From: Stromatinia cepivora
Lineage: Eukaryota > Ascomycota > Leotiomycetes > Helotiales > Sclerotiniaceae
Reading direction: 5' to 3'
Length of the DNA stretch: 64,000 nucleotides
Assembly (NCBI GenBank): GCA_014898415.1
Contig: RCTD01000017.1
Location: 619,001 to 683,000 of the forward strand
How positions within the stretch are numbered: the first letter of the stretch is position 1; the number at the start of each line of letters is the position of its first letter. Shown one piece after another: positions 35,780-49,175 of this stretch. The translations under genes and the position numbers were made by a program. The notes beneath the pieces were generated by a model. That model was not told the DNA's origin, did not search any database, and worked only from the letters and a program-made list of their open reading frames with translations.

Positions 35780-36764
35780 TAGTAGTAATGTAAAACTACC
35801 TACCTAGATACATACATAAAAATCATATTAAATCAGATTAGATCAAATTAGATTACCTAACAAGTAGATTCTGGATAAAGATATAAATATGATATTTCTT
35901 ATATCTATTTCATCTATCTATCTATCTATCTATCTATTTCATCTCATCCCTCAAAACCCTCCTTCAAATCACCCCTACATCACCCCTACATCACCCCGAA
36001 AAGCCCCCCAAACCCTCTCATCTAATAAACATACAAACAGCACCTAAACAGCACCTGAAACAAAAACAAGAAAGGTATCTTAATCTCAATCTTACTCTCA
36101 ACTAAACTCAACTCTACATTCATCCGAGCCACCCTTCCTCTTTATTTTTCCCATCTGCTCTTCTCTCCTCTATTTCTCCCAATTGTAAAAGTAGACAGCA
36201 AAAGACAAAAGACAAAAGACAAAAGAAATTCGTTAGTTCTTGGGAAATATCGCTCAAAACGATTTGCAAAAAAGGGAGGGAATCGCAAAGTCCCATGTAT
36301 ATACAATCCAAAACAGCATCCACTTTGTCTTTCGACACCCACTACCATCGTCAACCTCTTCAATCCACAATATCACCACTCAATGATCGAGACTCAACAA
36401 TCCCATTTCACCAAATCGCTCAAAAACGAAATAATCCCCAGAACCAACTTTTATTTACCTGCCACCAAAAATCACCCCCGATATAAATTCCTAATCCCCC
36501 ACCAAACCTAACCGAAACCAAACCATTCATTCAAATTAGGCCAAACCTCCCATGAGGTACAGCACTTCCTTTTTCCAGTAGAAAAAAACAAACTCGCTAA
36601 ATCGCAGCACCAAAGTTTATCAATATTAGGTACTTCCAGAAACACAAAAGAGTGGAGTGTTCGTAAGTCCATTATTATCCCATGATACTCCTGTGAAATG
36701 ATGAACAAAAGAAAGAGGTGAGATGTTGTACACGTCTGTGAGGTTGAATGTAATATAGCCTACA
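34992..36764. other. Gene-free stretch between YAF9 and MDM34
   Basis: 3' flanks of two converging genes. It contains the microsatellites listed separately and CATCACCCCTACATCACCCC near 35980. No coding frame is convincing. Confidence 0.5.
35728..35937. repeat. Microsatellites (CT)n, (CA)n and (TCTA)n
   Basis: A CT run at about 35728-35746 passes directly into about 15 AC units ending near 35777. A separate TCTA array of about six units lies at 35912-35937. Confidence 0.85.
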
Positions 36765-38658
36765 TTACAAAGCTTTAGGTTCATAAGCAGGTGGAGCATC
36801 ATCACCATTGCTTGATGTAGACCAAAACCCTTCACGAGCAGTTTTGTCATCATGTTGACGACGAGCAAGTTCAGAAGCCATCTTCATAATCCAGGCTTGC
36901 TCAAGAATTCCAGACGGTGATTCATTTGCAGAGAAGTGAAGACCATGTGGATATGAGAATTGTGTATGTGGTGGAGTAGCGGCTGACTTCTCTGGAGTGT
37001 ATGAAGTGAAGGTTGATTGATTGTAAGCGGGACGCTTCTGCTTTTCCGAATTGATTGGAGTAGAAGGTTCCACGGTGAGTGTTGGAATTTGGTCCATATT
37101 TCCTTGTTCTGGGGTCATAGAACGAGATGGTTGTAGTTTCTTTGGTGAATCTCCAAGATCGATACTGTTAAATCGTACCTTTCCGGATGGTGGAGTGATA
37201 GGAATATCTTCCGGTTCTTCTGGAATGCGAGATTGAACGATCGGTTCGGATGCTGCGGTAATTGAAGCAGACTCACTTTCGCCACTCTCACTAACATCAC
37301 CTGTAGTTTTAGATTTTCTCAAGTTCACCACTCTATTCTTCTTCTTTCTTGTAGTATGTGATCTTGAACCTCGATTCGCACCAAGGCTTAATCCTGTTGT
37401 AACCGAATTCATATTAACCAATGATGGTCTAGATGGCATACCACCATGTCCATCATCAGAACTTCTATTTGTGAATGTGTAGGTTGTACTTTGACCTCCA
37501 AGGGATGATTGTGGTCTATGAAGTGAAGTAGTTGCTGGTGTGGTTGTTCCAGCTGAATCCCCTCTTTCTGATGGAGCCCATGCTCGAAAGACAGCATCTC
37601 GGATAGAAGGAGTGAAAAGTGACAATGTGCGATGAGAGTTCGTGAGTGCCGCCAACCTAAGTAGGTTCTTTTGTGAGAACAATGAGTGGATCTCTGACCC
37701 ACCATCTAATGATAAATTGGATATTTCGGTTGCATCTAGAACATTCCCACGTGCATCGACCGCATCTTGTGGTGGGCTTGCAAATGGATCTATTGCCACT
37801 TCGTCTTTCGTTTTCTTTGCAGCCTCTGCCATCTCTTGATCTTCCTTTGCTCTATATTCCGGACACCATAATCTCAATGACAACCTATGAATAATAGCAG
37901 GTAACTCATCCATCATCAAAGTCCTCAACTGTTGTTCGATTTCCTTCTGTAAATAATCTTTGATGAATGGTATCGAGTCGAAGGTGGAAGAGACCTTGAG
38001 AGATTCAAGTGGATCATTTCGGAAGACCAAGGTTAATCCCTTTTGCTTTGAAAATACCACTATGATGAAGGCAGATAATTTGATTTCTGACAAGGTAATT
38101 TGCAATGGAATCGTGAGCCCCGCATCTGCGGCGAGGGGTTGTGGAGACGTGAATGATGGTTTTGAGAACAAATGATTATTCAGCGGATTAGCCTATGTTG
38201 ATATATTAGCCATGTATTATAACCATGTCAAGCATGTGTGATATGCGAGTTGGGCGGTAAAATTAAAACGCGATATGCTCTCCATGCGCGCCGAGAATTC
38301 TGCAATGACACCTCATTTTATCGTCTGACAAAATGTTCATTCAAAAGTGGGAGAATGAAGTAGATGATGACGATGATGATAATAAACATACCTGAACTCT
38401 TGTCTTCAAAGTTAAGAAAGCATCTCCAGAATAGCACATCTTAAAGATTCCCCTGAACCTATCCTCTGCCAAATCCCCAATCTCCAATATTTCCAAATCT
38501 GGAGGTACAGAACCCAAGTTCAACTCATTGACTAAAATATCATCCTTTATAATCGGAGGCTTTGGTGATTTATTGAGAGCTGCCGTGAGCATTTCTTGAG
38601 CTCTTTGATAAAATTCCGCATCTGCCGTTAAAGGAGACCAGTTGAAATTGAATGCCAT
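36765..38658 (-). CDS. MDM34: ERMES subunit MDM34
   Basis: Exons 38658-38392 (89 codons) and 38192-36765 (476 codons) give 564 residues; the intron is 199 nt, long for this region. Mdm34 is the mitochondrial outer-membrane member of the ERMES complex, which tethers ER to mitochondria and moves phospholipids. The N-terminus [20 protein letters not shown] and the SMP-domain text ([60 protein letters not shown]) are diagnostic. [19 protein letters not shown] closes the domain at about residue 200. The remainder is disordered with a basic [14 protein letters not shown] patch, as in filamentous fungal homologues. Confidence 0.96.
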
Positions 38659-40958
38659 ATTGAAATGACATTAGCAGTTGATGATAAAGACGTTCCTACG
38701 TAGTAGGTCGTTCGAGAGGATAATTTCGATGAGTTTATTTTGTTGATTTAAGTTTGCTGGAGCTCCATGAAAGGAAAAATCGACCCAAGGTTATTTCGTC
38801 GACGTGATCGCGTGAGGAATCTTTTGATGGATGAAATGATTTGTATCGTGTGACGTAACCGACGATCCTGCTTCTCTGTTTTTTTTTTCAATAAAGAAGT
38901 AGAGATAAGAGGTTTGAGTGAAGCTCTTGAGTTCGTGATGTGAGCTTGACAGAAAGATGAATCTTTGATATTATTGTTTTGTGTACAAACAAGTTTTCGT
39001 TCCTGAATATGGAATATGATAGTGATTGCTCAGAAGCTGTTGCGTTGCTGCGTTGCTGCGTTGCTGCGTTGCTTGTACGAGAAAGGAATCAATCAATAGC
39101 TAAATTTAAATTTTTCTTTTCCGCATTTCTCCATCCAGCTCGCTTCTGTTACCATATAAACCCTGTTCTTGTATTAGAATTTGATGGTGTTTTCCGATTC
39201 TCCGAATTGCTCATTGTATTTTTATTAAAAAATGAAGATGTATTTTTTCTGTTGCTCATACTTTTACCACACATTAGAAGACAGCTGATTTTATATTGTT
39301 AAATGAACATTTATACATATTTCATTTCCAAACCCAACTCGAATCAACTTTCGTTTTTTCTCATATCATTATCTTTTTCTTTCTTCCCCTCACTCACACA
39401 GACTCAATCAATTGTGCTCTGACCACCGTCAAAGTGGTCGACCCATTCACTCAATTTTCTCTTCATAAAATCCCAATTTCCTTATTCAAAAGGAAATTCC
39501 TTTCCTTTCCTTTCCCTTCCCGAGGTTATTCCCGATATTAATCTCCTTTGCATAATTTAATTATTCATGCATTACCAAACGCATACCAAACATTGGTACC
39601 AGGTATCGTATCACTTCACATTAGCAATCATACAAGGCCATATTCTTTGGTGCATCTTTTTCGTCCTATGTACGGAGTATGTATTCCTGAGCGTTGGATT
39701 TTGGTAACCACTCCTCTGATCTTCATGAATTCGTTCAACTTTCGTTATATGGGATGGATTGATGGGAAAAGTTGATTTTGGTGATTTTGGCGATAGATTA
39801 TCTTCACAGATATTTATATCTCATTTTACTTGACATAAGATACAGTTGAAGAAGACATAAATTGGATGTGCCAGTTCGATGTGCCTAGTAGTTCATCTCA
39901 CTCCAAATCTTCATTTTCTCTTTCAATGGGCATGGATGTATGTCAGTTGGAGATTTTATGGAAATACAGCTAACTTGCTCTTATTGTTTGAATTTACATC
40001 TTTCTTCCCAAGCTCTTTCCCTCAGCTTTTCACCAACCGGAAAGTTTCATGGTGATTTACGGAGAAAGGAACAAGAACTATGACTTTCAGTGTCGAGAGG
40101 CTGGTGTATCAAAAGTCTCAATCAAGGCATGTATCCAGACTTTTCTTCTTATCCTTTTATAATGCTTCTAATTAAGAGAATTCCCCAGAAGGAAGTTGCA
40201 AGTGAAGGAGACATATTCTACATTCATCATTAAGTGAGACGAGATATACCAGTTTCTATATCTACATCTCCATACACATTCATATAAATCATCATCCATG
40301 TACCAATATGATCATCGCATTCTTTCTTTCCTCTTCTTCATCATGACAGCCAAAACTTTCCTACTCTCATTTATCCTTCATGACTGGAGGTCACGATTAC
40401 ATCTCTTCCATTGTGGAAGTGAAGTTTCAAATTGAATTCGAAAAGTCTCAAGGCTATGTTGTTGGGACTTCATGTAGTACAAACTTTATGTGCAGAAGCT
40501 CAACATGTTTCGATGAAATACTAATACTTTAGTACTTTCATATGACTAGTGTTGTATTTCTAAAGTTGTTTCTTCCACTTCATATTCATCTCTATACAAA
40601 CCACATCATTACTCAAATTCATCTCACACATTTCATTATATTTTCCCGCGCCAACCAACTACAAAACCTTCATCTTTTTTGCCTACTAATTCATTCCAAC
40701 TTTTTTGTAACAGTTCATCCACTGATGAAATGTAAGTCCAAGCGTCAATTGCGCTAAAGCTCTAAATTAGAATTACGGTGGACGGAATAAACCTAAAATG
40801 ATGCAATAGGACTTACCTCCATTACTTCAAAAAGACCAATCCGGTTTCTATTCTTCCAATTGTTCCACTCAATTTCACTTCCATCTCCATCTCCATCTCG
40901 ACCTCGACCTCGACCTCGACCTTGACCTCGGATTTTCCATCCGAGTTTATTTGATATA
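38659..40958. promoter_or_regulatory. 2.3-kb divergent region between MDM34 and IPK1
   Basis: The start codons face outward, so both promoters lie here. TGCGTTGC is repeated four times near 39040-39074. Just before IPK1, three CCATCT units run into CGACCT units (40881-40930), forming a pyrimidine-rich leader about 30 nt from the ATG. The rest is AT-rich with no coding frame I trust. Confidence 0.5.
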
Positions 40959-42197
40959 ATGAAGAACTCATCTACCCAACCCTATCATTTACCCAACAAT
41001 AACTTATGTATCAAAGTTCTTGCAGAAGGTGCTGCAAATGTCATATATCAGATTACGATTGATCCAAAATCACGGGGGGTTGCTGAAGTGGACAAGGATC
41101 ATCAAGATTTGGATTATCTTTCTGGTAATTCTTTTCCGACAATTTCTTTACTTCCAGTGATAGTGAAAATATAAATATTTCATCATTTCTTCGAGCTATC
41201 ATAAGGAAAAGACACTAAATAATTTTTAGGAAAATTATTACGTCTTCGAAAAGATGTCCCTACTACCGCTCCAACATCAGAATCATATCAGCAGTGGCTC
41301 GCACATATTGTACCCCTATTCAAACCTGAACAAATAGTCATCCAAGAATTGGTTTACATTGGTCATCTTAATGTAATTCCTGGGTTGAATACTGATCTCA
41401 GACGTTTTGATAATCCAGGTGGTACATGTACCTCGAGTCATCTTGTACCACCACCAAAGGGGAAATTTTATCGCTCCAGAGCTCAAAGTGGTACTTTTCT
41501 AGCAAAAGACGATTATGGTCTTTTAGTTACAGATATGACACCTAGTATGTTTATTGTCTTTCTATTTGTGGCAAAATGTACTCATAATTTCGCAGGAAAA
41601 TCCGCACAAGAGACCGTTGTAGAATTCAAACCAAAATGGCTCTCACCATCTCATGAATTACCACCTAAAGCCATACGCTGCCGAACTTGTGCACTTCACG
41701 CACGTCGAGTAGCTTTTGGAGAAGAAAGAAAAAACACTGATCTCCAATCCTATCTTTGTCCACTCAAGCTTGTTGATGATCACCCTAAATTAAAATTCGA
41801 AAGTTATCTAGCTTCCGCCTCTCACGTACTGCACAAACCTCGTGAGACACCCGCTGTCCAATCACTCGCAAAATGGATCCACGAAAATCCCCTCCTGAAA
41901 CGACTTCGCGATCTTCAAACCGAGTATGATCTCAAGGGATCTTTAAAGACGGAAAAAGCATCTCATGAACTTTGTGTGGCAATGACTTTAAGAGATTGTT
42001 CTTTATACATTCGAATGGATAAGAATCATCAAGTCGTAGAAGCTCGTCTGGGAGATCTGGATTATAAATCGGCTAATAAGTATTCGTCATGGTGGAGAAA
42101 AGAACAGGAATTAATTGATGAGGGTTGGTATTGTGGTGATGAAAAGAAGGAATTGAAACAACCGGTTGATGAGTGTTTATTATCACGGAAAGTTTGA
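40959..42197 (+). CDS. IPK1: Inositol-pentakisphosphate 2-kinase
   Basis: Three exons, 40959-41124, 41230-41544 and 41596-42197, splice to exactly 361 codons (360 residues). The enzyme phosphorylates InsP5 at the 2 position using ATP to make InsP6, which supports mRNA export. Family motifs in order: VLAEGAANVIYQI (glycine-rich ATP loop), GKLLRLRKD with its conserved Lys/Arg, VIQELVYIGH, LLVTDMTP, VVEFKPKWL (the EIKPKWG motif), CRTCALHARR, LCPLKL, MTLRDCSLYIR and ARLGDLDYKS, where the Asp residues bind metal. All key blocks are present. Confidence 0.94.
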
Positions 42198-43380
42198 GAT
42201 TTCCGGGGTTAATACCCATGATATCGGAAATAGTCTTGGCGAAGATAATTTCTGAGAAGGGGAGGAGGTCAATAAGACGAAGGTGGAATGAATCGACAGG
42301 AGAATAATATTTATCGGAGTGGAGATAAATAATTGGGTTGGGAAATCCGGGTCCAATTTTTCACAGGAGAATCAGCTACATCACGAATTTTTCATCTTAA
42401 TCATGCAGATATATAGGGAGAGGGAGGGGTATCGACAGAAGAAGAAAGATACCCGGACACTTGATCTATTTTATTGGAAGGAAGGAGCAAGAGCGTGTAA
42501 ATAGTAAATAAATACTATATTTCCTAGACTTATGAATATAAATTTTATTAGTAAAAAGCAGAGCGAGCGAGATATTAATAATATAGATCGGTATTGATCT
42601 CTATGAGCTGTAGATTAAATTTTGTATTGTTTTGGGGTGTTCAAGGTGATTGATAAATATTTGTTTTCTTTTCTTTTCTTTCCTTTTCTTTTATATATCT
42701 ATCTTTTATCCCCCTTACATCTTCATCTCCATCTTTATCCTCATCCCCCTCCTCCCCTTCTTCCCACCTCCCCATTCTCTTCCCATCTCAAAAACACCCC
42801 CCCCCCCCCCAAAAAAAAATAATCAAAAAATTCTATATAAATTCTACTTATTTCAGATGAGATTTTGAAGAATATAAAAATAATTTACACACACATATGT
42901 ATATTGTTTTTTGATGATACGAGAGTAATATATTCGAGTTTTGATAATCCGAGGATAATTTATTGTTAATTTGATATTATATATATATGCGTGTCTAAGT
43001 ACTAAGATCATCGATTAGTCAAGTTACTCAAACATTAATAAAATGAAACACAATCAGTTAGTTAATTTTAATTTTATATTCCCAGAACTATGAATTATCG
43101 AAACTATTCGCAGAAGTATGCTCCGTACCTATCTGCTATGCGATCCATAGGTACTATCTCAAAGGAATCTTATCTCTGATATCTGCAGATGTATGTATAT
43201 TCACTATTTCTGGTCCTTGCAGCTAAGCATCAAACACCCCGCATCAAACCCCCCAGAATCCGCCGACAATTTCCCACGATTGTCAAAATAATCATTATCC
43301 ATCCGCTAGCTGTACGCGCAAACAAGCATCACAATCAAGACGCCAACACCTGACACCCACCAAACTATCAACACCAACAC
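42198..43380. other. Low-complexity 3' flank region
   Basis: It holds a T/C-rich tract (42655-42785), a C run followed by an A run (about 42796-42819), and at about 42905-42965 a piece resembling the arm of the MULE-like element (see findings). No gene seen. Confidence 0.5.
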
Positions 43381-46138
43381 CTAAAAACTAGAATGACGAG
43401 ACAATGATGCATGAGAGCCATTTCTGTGCGTACGTGCGCCGGTAATAGTTGCTTCTTCATCACTGAGAATAAAAGCGGTTTTGGAACTATTACCAGCAAA
43501 CGCGGGCTCCTCAGCACGAGCAATGCCTGCTTCGCCACTATCATTAGCAACTGCAAAAGCAGTACCAGAAGTACCAGAAATACCAGAAGGGCCCGGACCA
43601 ACCAAGCCAGTAGAAGCACCAGAAAAATGAGCAGGAGCAGGAGCACTGGAAGAATCACGGGAGCCAAGGTCAGGAAGCGCACCACCACGACGAGCAGTCC
43701 CACAAAACAACTTAACAGGCCCTCGCGTATTAATAACAGCTCCGACAGCCTCACTCCAAGCCCAAGAAGGACCTTTGGTGTCAACCCGTTCATCCGCACC
43801 ATCAACTTGTGCTTGACCACGAAAACGAGAACTTCGAGCGCCGTCACGACTAACACCACCACGACTAACACCACCACGACTAACACCACCACGACTAACA
43901 CCACCACGACTAATACCACCACGACGACGTTTATTCTTCATATCCGGATCGCGCCAATTATACTTTCTCTTAACACGAGCTGGACCCGCGCAAGTGGCTC
44001 TTTTTCCCTTGATGAAAACGGAGGAACCAGGAGTACCTGCATTAGAAGTAGTGTGACGATTACCATCACGATCAATTCCCAACAATCTCTCTACATCTTC
44101 GAAATCATCATCACGGGCCTCCGTAGCATCGATACGTTTCCTCTCTGCTACCCAAGTTGCGCGTTCCCCGCGACAAATCGGAGCTGTGTATGGACAATGA
44201 TCAAAATGCATGGGAGCCCGGAATCCAGAACCGTATGCATTTGCTCTCATTGCTTCCTTCTCTGCATCTAAACGCGCCTGAACTTCTATTTCATGGGGAG
44301 TTTGGTCTTGGAAGGTAAAAAAGATGTCATCGGCATCGAAGAGATCATCGGGTTGAACTTGAGCCACATCCGAGAGGAATTTATTTTCTTCACGATCGGG
44401 GTATGGAAGGGTGCGATCAATCACACCGGGAGATTTGATGAGGTAGGATGGTGGTGGAGAGTCAAGATCTGGAGCGTAGACTTCGTAGGGGCGATATCTG
44501 TCGTTATCAGGAGTAGGAGTTCTTGGGGGATCGGAATTGTTGATGGAGGAACGACGACGGTGAGAGTCGGAATGACGGGCATTGTCACGATCTTTTGAGC
44601 GACGGCCAAGTCGAGGGGTTCCTCCAAAGGAGTCACTAGATGACTGTGACGTGATGTATTAGTATATCTCTTTGAATAAGACAAGACAATATAGGATAAT
44701 CAACTTACACTCAACTCACTACCCTCAATATCAAAATCATCATCCGAATCATTTGATTTAGACGAAGCCGTCCTAATAGACTTTCCAGCCTTCTTTCGCT
44801 CACTAGGTGTACCCCCAAAAGAGCCCCTAGTATCCGACAACGGCGCACCAAAAGTTTTCGCACCGGAACCATTAACGTAATACGATCTATCATCTTTATA
44901 TCTGCGACCAATAGACTTCTCTGGTTTTCCAGCTGCAGCTCGACGTTCTTGCCTCAAGATATGACTTGGTCTTAGATCTTCCTCATCAGATTCTTGATCT
45001 CTGGGTAATGGCATATTGGCAAAACCTCGAACACCTAGGACGCGGGAATTAGCCCCTGTAGCATGGGTTTTGTTGGTATCTGGAGGTGAGACGAATAGAC
45101 CTTCTTCCTCATCATCAGAACCCATAGGGGAAGAATGAGTGGAAGAAGCAAGGGAAGCAGATTGAGATTGCTCCTGGGCACGTATTTTGGCATAATTAGC
45201 ACGAGAACCAGAAGCACCTGTCACTCTGGGCGAGTCGGTGGCAGCATGGCGAGTTGGGTTAAGGCGTGTCGGGGGAGCAGCAGTGTTAGCAGGTTTATTG
45301 CTTCTAGCGGGAGGAGGGCTGAGACGTTGAGCTTCCACTGCCCGACCAAAAGTAGTTGGAGGGCCATTTGGATGACGATGAACTGGACGAGCGGTAGCTG
45401 GAGTAGTTTCATTTGTACGTGGAGCATTGACTATACGACGCGTAGGAGGAATGGAAGAATTGTCCGAAGAACTAGCTGAGGCAGCAGAACTTGGACGTGC
45501 TATACTAGCAGCATGGCGTGGAGGGGGGACGATTGGAGGACCGTTGCGGGATCTTCGATGAGCAGTACGATTTTGAGTGTTTAGTGCTGATGGAGAACAC
45601 GAAGAAATAATGGAGGGAGCTGAAGTGGTAGCTTTTGTTGCGTTTAGACCATTCATATTTTCAGTCTGTGGATATTTAGTCAGTTTATACCCTTTTACAA
45701 AATTCTTGTTGGGAGAAGAAAATAAATTGTAGAGATGGAAAGCTGTAAATTGAGCTTTTAGACAAATAGACAAATGAATGTAAATGAAAGAATAATAGAT
45801 CTACTATTCTCCATCACCCATTCAATGAATGTACAAGATTGAATGTCCAAAATTGATTGAAGAAAGAGATCAACCAAATGCTTGAAACCATCAGGTAGAT
45901 TGAAAAAAGGGAAGAGGATCAAACATACCATAAGTCTTCCTGTATTATTAGCACTTCTTTCTTTCTGTTGCTGAACACTTGATCTTTGAAGACCAGTATT
46001 GCCAGACACTGTATTATCTTGATTTATATCTCTTTGATTGATCCGACCTGGCTGAAGAGTAGAAGTAGATTGTCCTACATTGGTACGGTAAAATGAGTGA
46101 TTGTATTCATCATCACTATCTTCTTTGATATAATCCAT
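43381..46138 (-). CDS. Large disordered RGG-repeat protein, function not recognised
   Basis: Exons 46138-45929, 45665-44709 and 44643-43381; all introns are phase 0, and the last has a perfect TACTAATAC branch site. The total is exactly 810 codons (809 residues). Nearly the whole chain is predicted by eye to be disordered: Ser/Pro/Asn/Thr-rich to residue 390, with acidic patches (GSDDEEEG, SDEEDL, SNDSDDDFD). A more ordered block follows with PYEVYAPDLDSPPPSYLIKS, CPYTAPICRGERATWVAERKR and DVERLLGIDRDGN. After a basic segment (RVKRKYNWRDPDMKNKRRRG) come five SRGGV-type repeats, a typical RNA-binding or methylation-target RGG tract. A nuclear role is a guess. The leader has (CCTT)n upstream of the ATG. 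Confidence 0.7.
43845..43919. repeat. Five 15-bp repeats encoding the RGG tract
   Basis: Five nearly identical CACGACTAACACCAC units in tandem. On the minus strand they encode the repeated SRGGV; the last unit has one transition (TAATACC). Being a multiple of three, copy-number change would keep the frame. Confidence 0.9.
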
Positions 46139-46274
46139 TTTTGCAATTTATTACGAACAATAAAGAGACCAAAAGCAATCAAATGGTGTTGTTGTTTGAC
46201 GAAGGAAGGAAGGAAGGAAGGAACAAGGGAAGAAGGGAGGTGGGGAGCAGCAGTGAGGTTATCACATGAATTAA

Positions 46275-47395
46275 TTAAACGAAAAGGTCGTGGTGAATCT
46301 TACCTTCATGCGTATTGGCCACAGAAATGGCAGTATCGTCGGAAGATTTTGGGTCGTGTAGGGTTGCGAAATGAGGTGGTTCTGGTAGTTCGCTATGTGC
46401 ATCCTATTAAAATAATACTGTCAGTGAAAATGCTGCTGTATTAAAATAGAAGAGACTCGCGTATTATCTCAAGCAATAGGAGGTATCAACGGCCTCTGCC
46501 AAATGGCACACAGATTTAAGGGTATTCAAAGGAAAACTACATACCTGCCAATGAGCAATAAGATCAAGTTGATCTACGCGACGTATTCTACAGTTTGGCG
46601 TTGGACACATCCAAGTTTTTTTCTCAGGTTTCTTGGTGATTTGTTTTCCGGGATCCTCCTCAGGACCCTCGAGTGGTGTGTTTTCGAGGATAGTATCATT
46701 CTCTTCATCAGGATCTTCATCATCGTACTCGTCTTGTTCTTGTTTGTCATCAACAACAATCTCATCTCCTTTTCCTTCTTCATCTGAAACTTGATCAGAT
46801 GAAATTGTGCTGGGAGCTTTGGATTCTGCTTTTTTGGAAGTTCCTGATCGCTTCTTACCAACACGGTATTCGTAGATGTCAGGCTTGGTATGATTCCGCT
46901 ACAAGATGTATTAGCATTTCCACATGCGAAGGACTGAGATAATTCACTTACCTCTCTGTGATTATACAACTCCTGTTCACTGTCACATTCATACACACAG
47001 CGTGTGGCGGTACAACGGAACACTCCATGTTCCACTTGATGCAATTTAAGTTGTCTTTCTTCCGAAAAAGAAGCAGCGCACCCCGCCGCAGGACAACTGA
47101 ACCAGTTACTTTGGTCCGTGTGCTTAAGATTATAGTGCCGATCCGCTCCCCTCTTTCCTGTGTAGCGCATATCACACCCCGGATGAGGACAGATAAAAGG
47201 CTTGTCGGCATCGGTGAGATGGATCCTAAAATGATTATCACGTCCAGCTTTAGAAGCAAAGGATTTACCGCAACCTGAATGGGTGCATTGATGGTCATTG
47301 TCATCAGGCGTTGTTGGTGTTGGTGAGGGACTTGAGGGTCTAGGACTGAGACTCTCCTCTCCAGAAGGAGAATCATCCGGGGATATGCTGGCCAT
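46275..47395 (-). CDS. C2H2 zinc-finger protein, probable transcription factor
   Basis: Exons 47395-46952, 46898-46545 and 46403-46275, all phase 0, give 308 residues from MASISPDDSPSG. Zinc fingers in order: CTHSGCGKSF..HFRIH, CPHPGCDMRY..HYNLKH, CPAAGCAASF..HQVEH and an atypical CTATRCVYEC..HRE; near residue 255 comes a degenerate CPTPNCRIRRVDQLDLIAH. Such TFIIIA-like tandem fingers bind DNA in the nucleus. A very acidic linker (DDKQEQDEYDDEDPDEEND) separates the finger blocks. The end is placed at a TAA after THEGKIHHDLFV; a GTAAGA there could instead be a donor to a further exon that I did not find. It lies upstream of and parallel to the RGG-repeat gene, 136 bp away. Confidence 0.75.
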
Positions 47396-49175
47396 GATGA
47401 ATAATTTGATGGTCTTTGTTAGCGTTAATAGAAGATTCGACGTAAAACGAGGTGCTGAAGAAGGCTGTCTTGCAAATGTGAAGAAAACCAGGTGCACAAA
47501 TATGTGCAGGCGAGAAGATCTTTTCAACTAAAATCAAACCTTTTGAATGCAAGAAGATATGCCGAGCTAGTAAGAAGCCGTTGAATCGGAAGAATCAAGA
47601 GTGTGGGAGGTGTGGGCTTTTGCGTAGAGATTCTCCAGCTCTCAATCCTTGTAAGACTAGTCTTAAGAATGTTATCCTCTTAAAAACCTGTAATCAAAAT
47701 GAGCCTTTGAACAGACAATGATCATGAGGTATCATCATTATCTTAATTATCCTCAATCAAGAAAAGAAGATGAAGGGTCTCAGCACCAAGCCACTAATAT
47801 TGGACGGAATTGACAAAATAAGATTGAGAGACAAACGTCATGAACAGAATAGACAAAAGCAGGATAGGAAAAAGGATTCAAGAAAGAAGTAGATATATGA
47901 TGTAATGGTGTCTTAGCTGTTTCTGCAAAAAAAAAGTACTGGACTCCAGTCATATGAAAATTGTGAAGGCAAATTACCCGAGGGGGGAGAATTTTTGAAA
48001 TTTTGAAATTTTGGTAATTACTGACCTTGAATAATCAAGACTGAGAAGCAGAAATCTTCAACCGAATTGGGAGATCTCTCTTTGGATGGAGATAGTAATC
48101 GAGGACCAATCTTCGAAAGATTGCCAGTGTAAATGAAGAATTCAAAGTAGATCCAATGAATCGATCTATAATGAGCAGGTCCTAAGATCAAGCGCTACTA
48201 TTGATATCTTTCTTGAGATGTTGAGCAAACCCTCAAAAGATTCGAGAAGGTGAAAAGAATCATCAAAACGCAACTGCTTTCAAATAACCCGCAAAGGTAG
48301 AAGGTTAGGATAAGGGAGTCAAAAGCTTTTAAGACTGAATTTCTTTAGAAGGATCCGCGAAAAAGTGAGAGAGCGAGTATAGGTGAATCAAGCTCAGCTA
48401 CGTAAGTAAGAGGCTCCAGTGATAGCTTGAGTGGATCTTATGCAGTGGTTTGATGAGATGGAATACGTTTGTAGGTGAAAGCAAGGAGAGATAATGTAGA
48501 TGGTGGAGACCTTGTCCAGACTGAGATTGGAAAACCCAACAATTTCTATCACATGCGAAGCGTCGCGAATGCTCTGCAAACAGAAGTTGCAAGGCATGAG
48601 ATTTCCTAGCGGTCACCTAGAGGGAAGGAAGGAGCAGAGCGACTCTCCAAAAAATGTTATGTTTTTGCATTCCACTACCTTGATGGATGTCCATTCTCGT
48701 CCCATGCACTTAGAACGATAGTAAGAATTGAACCCGAAGAGCTTGAGTAAAGAGCCTCATCCTTGCTGATGAGGCGAAACTGTACTAAAGGAAATTTATA
48801 CCTATTCCTTGATGATTGTTCATGTAGAGCACGAAAAAAGCTATCAAGGAAACCAAGTATTAGCAGGACTGGATTAAGAACAGTCTTTTTTCCAACAATA
48901 TACTGCAATCTCGTTATCATTTACAAAACTTTAGCACAGATATCTCACCTTCAAAACGACAAATACGTGTAACTCGTGGGGCATAATATGAAATTCTCCC
49001 ACGTTCTTATGCAAGCTCTAAAATCAGACTTCCTTCCCATAAATATCCCATGCCATGATATCAACAATCTACGTCTCGATGATAAGCAAAGTGTTCTCCA
49101 ACGCCAATCCATGCATGATATCGCTCTAAACTCCTTCCCATTAATACAGGGGTACAAACCAACGCTAATATGCGG
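47396..49175. other. Upstream region of the zinc-finger gene
   Basis: 1.8 kb with no supported gene. It may be a long leader and promoter. TTTTTGAAATTTTGAAATTT near 47992 is a small direct repeat. Short frames here show no domain. Confidence 0.4.

Noticed and set aside
43411..44271. 286-codon plus-strand frame rich in Thr/Asn/Arg
   Set aside because: It is the antisense shadow of the RGG-repeat gene; its TNTTTT repeats are the 15-bp DNA repeat read backwards.
46138..46403. Fusion of the zinc-finger gene and the RGG-repeat gene into one transcript unit
   Set aside because: The GTAAGA near the end of the zinc-finger frame has no acceptor AG between the CCTT tract and the ATG at 46138, and that ATG starts a clean frame.
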